From Asterochloris sp. CNOR1 (lineage: Eukaryota; Chlorophyta; Trebouxiophyceae; Trebouxiales; Trebouxiaceae), in assembly GCA_963969365.1 (NCBI GenBank), contig OZ017748.1:3531001-3595000 (forward strand): DNA of 64,000 nucleotides, read 5' to 3'. Made by a program: the position numbers and the translations under genes. Position 1 is the first letter of the stretch; every line of letters starts with the position of its first letter. Shown here one piece after another: positions 61,501 to 64,000 of the stretch. The notes beneath the pieces are model-generated. The model did not search any database. It was not told the DNA's origin and saw only the letters and a program-made list of their open reading frames with translations.

Positions 61501-61981
61501 AGGGCATCACCCCCATAGCAGCAGCGAGACTCAGTCCCTGAGTCGCACAGTCTCCACAGCAGCCTCCACTGGAGGTCCTCTAGACAGCGATGAGCTGCCT
61601 GCTGTCAAGAGCAGCTCGGGCACACGCAGGGAGCAGGCAGGGCGGGCCAGCATACCAGGGGCTGACCTCCCAAAGGGCACAAGGGGGCCATCGGCAGCAG
61701 GGCCCAGCCTAGAGGAGATGGCCAAGGGCAGGCCGCAGGCACCTTCACCTGAGGCCAGGTCGAGCGGCGGCAACAGGGATGGCAGCCCTGCCCAGGGCAC
61801 ACAGGAGGCGCCTGCCGGGCTGCAGTCCAAGGGGCGCCAGCAGCAGCAGGTAGCCTCCCACGAGGTGCCAGCAGCAAGTGTGCAAGCTTGGCAGAGGCTG
61901 CAAGAGCCCAAAGGGCACCTTGAGCAGCTGACACAGCAGCTTGCTGGCATGGCCCCTCTTGAGGAAGCCAAGGACTCGTGA
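58526..61981 (+). CDS. RNA-binding protein with hnRNP F/H/ESRP-type RRM and Gln/Met-rich tail (5' end not resolved)
   Basis: Nine exons with matching phases, about 732 residues: 58526-58704, 58828-59010, 59210-59598, 59801-59971, 60145-60531, 60642-60731, 60903-61065, 61172-61273 and 61446-61981 (stop TGA). All eight introns are GT-AG and 90-202 bp; most acceptors end TGCAG. Exons 1 and 2 together code the RRM: LKLRGLPWSCDVGDIVDFLA, then DFLVGPEDVRL, then GVAYVTFASPAVARDAQAA and GTRYIEL. The RGLPW and DIVDFL signature is that of qRRMs in hnRNP F/H, GRSF1 and ESRP, which bind G-rich RNA and act in splicing or RNA stability. The rest is low complexity: glycine/serine (exon 3), then Gln/Met/Ala/Pro segments such as ALLMYQQWLIQQQM and LMQQWAAMGMPAAAG, prion-like in texture. 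The C-terminal exon is charged, Ser/Gln-rich. No in-frame ATG exists in the first modelled exon, so at least one exon lies upstream. Confidence 0.8.
58732..58746 (+). repeat. C15 homopolymer in intron 1
   Basis: Fifteen consecutive C residues inside the first modelled intron of the RRM gene. The run is prone to length variation and sequencing error, but lies outside the modelled exons. Confidence 0.8.
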
Positions 61982-62426
61982 GAGGTTGCAGGTCAGAAGG
62001 CAAGTGCAGTGTAGTGCACCAACAAAGTCAAGTGGTCCCCTCACAATTCAGTTGTGGGACAGGGGCCAGTCCATATAGCTGCAGCACCCCCCGCCAACAA
62101 CCTTCAGGCTGACAGTCTTGTTCTAGATACTTGCTGAATGAATCCAAATAACCCATCACACCAGCTCAAGTCGGGTCTGGCAAGCACTGCTCAGCAGCTT
62201 GAAGCTGGGTGGCTACTACTGGGCAAGTCATGTGGGCAGGTAAAACCCAGTTGAAGACATTGCAACACATCTTCAAAGTACATATCAGTCAATGAAAGAG
62301 GGCTGAGCTTTGATCTGAATGGTGGCCCCTGAGATGCAGAGCAAACATGACAAACATAAAGAAGGACCGATTGCAGCTCATCTTCAAAACTGTCAGCAGT
62401 CAGGACTGGTAGGGTCAGGGATAATG
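61982..62426. other. Convergent intergenic region
   Basis: 445 bp between the stop codons of two convergent genes; it should hold both 3' untranslated regions. I looked for the chlorophyte polyadenylation signal TGTAA and did not see a clear one on the + strand. Nothing else recognised. Confidence 0.6.
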
Positions 62427-63355
62427 TCAAGGGTCTGGGTCTGCTACCTGCAAAAGGATTGGTGGGCCGGGCTGCACGCCTCCACTGTTGGTGCTGATGG
62501 ACCCAGTCCAGGAAATCCTGTAATCTGTCAGCTGGTACACCCCTGGGGCAAAAACCGCAACATGCAGCTGCACTACTGTGGTCTGACCAGCCCCAAGGGC
62601 AGGCACATTGGCCAGGGTGCTCCCACACCACTGGTGGTCTGCTGTTGCCGGCAGGCTGAAGAGCCCGCCAGCGGTCGGGGTCACGCTTGCCAATGCGGCC
62701 GAGATGCCGTGGGTCAGCGAGGGACTGCCCCCAGCGCCGGCTGGCTCCAGCTGCAGGCTGGCCTGAGGCGTGAGCAGCGGCGTCCTGGAAGAGCGGGGGG
62801 TGGCCACTGCCTGGCGCGGGGTGGCTGGGGGGGCCCCAGCTGACGCCCTGCTGGCTTGGGGCATGCCCTGTGGTGTTGTGCTGTTGTGGCGCATGGCTGC
62901 CCACCCGCCGCCACCTGCAGGCAGCACTGACGACACCAGTCAGGCTGGCAGCGTGGCCTCCAAGACGGTGGTCAGCTGTTGAATGTTGTGGCCCGCTCTG
63001 GAGGGCTTCAGGCAGGACCGTGAATGCACAGTCCCTCCCTGGTGGAGGCAGGCAGCCCCCCCAGCTCCCCATCATCTGCCTGCTCACTACAATGATCGAT
63101 GCCCTGCCCTGGCAGCATCCTGGATTCATGAAGATTCCACACAAAGCAACTGTCATGCTGCTGCAGGACAAGATGGTCCAGCTTGCCTTCATCTGCTGCA
63201 TCTCGCTCCGTCCCTGCCTCCACGCACAGTGACGTGGCTGTTTCCAGGCTGTTGCGCAGGTGCAGGGTGATAGGCGTGCAACACACTGCCTGCTGGCTGA
63301 AGTCGTTCTGCACTGCAGGCGGCTGCTGCACCACCACCCGGATGGGTGCAGACTC
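62427..63355 (-). CDS. TRAPPC8: TRAPPC8/Trs85-like TRAPP III subunit, C-terminal exons
   Basis: Two minus-strand exons with matching phase: 63355-63088 (acceptor CTGCAG, donor GTGAGC) and 62914-62427 (acceptor CTGCAG, stop TGA). The first carries IRVVVQQPPAVQNDFSQQAV, then TPITLHLRNSLETATSLCVE, and ends with CFVW. The second, after a Ser/Pro/Ala-rich insert, carries QWCGSTLANVPALGAGQTTV, then VQLHVAVFAPGVYQLTDYRI. This order (a hydrophobic strand, HDFS-like motif, PVTLLLSN-like strand, then W-G-T, Q-L-lysine-type strand and GVYxL near the end) is how I recall the C-terminus of human TRAPPC8. The family tethers vesicles in ER-Golgi traffic and autophagy as the specific subunit of TRAPP III. 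Upstream exons continue rightward; a candidate with GSHHCHAIS and AAGPLKW lies at about 63850-63650. Confidence 0.6.
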
Positions 63356-64000
63356 CTGCAGACAGGCGGCATGCTGGAGGCTGTGGCGGCACATCCAGCC
63401 ATGTGCTGGGACCCCTGGATATGCACGTGTCAAGCAAGCAGCTGCAACCTGCTTGAGGCACCCACAAGCTGCTGGCTCCAGCTGGCACGTCACCATCTGA
63501 ATGAGCCATCAAGGGCCATCAGCACAAGCTGTCCATGTCTGAATGAGCAACAACATTGTGCACCTCCAATCGGCAGGGAAGGAAGTGTGCTCCCCAGCGC
63601 TGCCTGCGCAAGGCAGTCGCTGGCACCTCCCAGACAGCCATCACCCCCACTTCAGGGGGCCGGCTGCCAGGCGCTGCTGCAACAACGACTCCGCTGTGAG
63701 CTTTGGGGCGCTGCCTTGACTGATGGCGTGGCAATGGTGGCTGCCGGGAGAGGCTCTGAGCACTGAAGTGGGCCAGGACGCTGGGGAAGGGGCTGGAGGG
63801 TGGGGCATCTGCAGCAGCAGCCAGTCTCTGTCCACATCCCGCGGCCTCTGCAATCATACTGGCAGCGCTGTGAGATCAGCTATGCTGGAAGTGGCAGTCC
63901 TGGTGCTGCACGAAGTGGGTCACTCTGCGCCCAAGGCAAGCCCACCTAGAGCTTGCTGCTGCGGCTCAGCATCTGGCATCGTGTGGTAGAACAGGGCATG
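63356..64000 (-). other. Upstream part of the TRAPPC8-like gene, exons unresolved
   Basis: A minus-strand frame at 63853-63641 contains DRDWLLLQM, SPGSHHCHAIS and LLQQRLAAGPLKWG, similar in position and texture to the segment that precedes the HDFS motif in TRAPPC8. I could not connect it to the 63355 exon with consistent splice phase, so it is given as a candidate only. No other gene recognised to the end of the window. Confidence 0.35.

Noticed and set aside
62191-63426. A 411-residue minus-strand frame across the TRAPPC8-like region
   Set aside because: It is longer than the true exons but in other frames, and lacks motifs. The two-exon model has matching phases and family motifs.

Overview
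The window is nuclear DNA of a GC-rich eukaryote, most likely a chlorophyte green alga, possibly trebouxiophyte-like. Three things point that way: a eukaryotic-type 120-nt 5S rRNA gene, host genes cut by short GT-AG introns whose acceptors end in TGCAG, and alanine/glutamine-rich GC-biased proteins. The lineage is inferred from style and not proven.

Positions 1 to about 57060 are a head-to-tail 5S rDNA array. A unit is normally 3224 bp: a 120-bp 5S gene on the + strand, a TTTT Pol III terminator, and an unusually long spacer of about 3.1 kb. Seventeen 5S genes are present. Sixteen look identical by eye and sit in spacers that differ by only a few bases. The seventeenth (56941-57060) carries four substitutions, two of which break predicted helix pairs. 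Every spacer carries, on the + strand, what reads as several exons of a HEAT/armadillo-like protein, perhaps a fragment of THADA/Trm732. It appears to be a gene fragment amplified along with the 5S gene.

Unit 12 is split at 35930-40760 by a 4831-bp Ty3/Gypsy chromovirus on the minus strand. It has two 206-bp LTRs that look identical, a 5-bp target duplication (GCCCA), gag, and a pol with protease, RT, RNase H, integrase and chromodomain. It looks whole and young.

Array homogeneity stops abruptly inside unit 16. At 54978 near-identical sequence ends, 199 bp of standard spacer is replaced by 130 bp of unrelated sequence, and from 55109 the spacer is several percent diverged and then unrecognisable. 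The diverged 5S copy and about 235 bp of old spacer follow.

The right 7 kb is single-copy flank. A minus-strand reading frame of unknown identity lies at 57610-58188. A + strand gene in at least nine exons (58526-61981) encodes an RNA-binding protein with one hnRNP F/H/ESRP-type RRM and a long Gln/Met/Pro-rich tail. Convergent to it, on the minus strand, are the last exons (63355-62427) of a TRAPPC8/Trs85-like vesicle-tethering subunit whose 5' part continues to the right. The 5S array, the splicing or RNA-processing type gene and the trafficking gene have no evident functional link.
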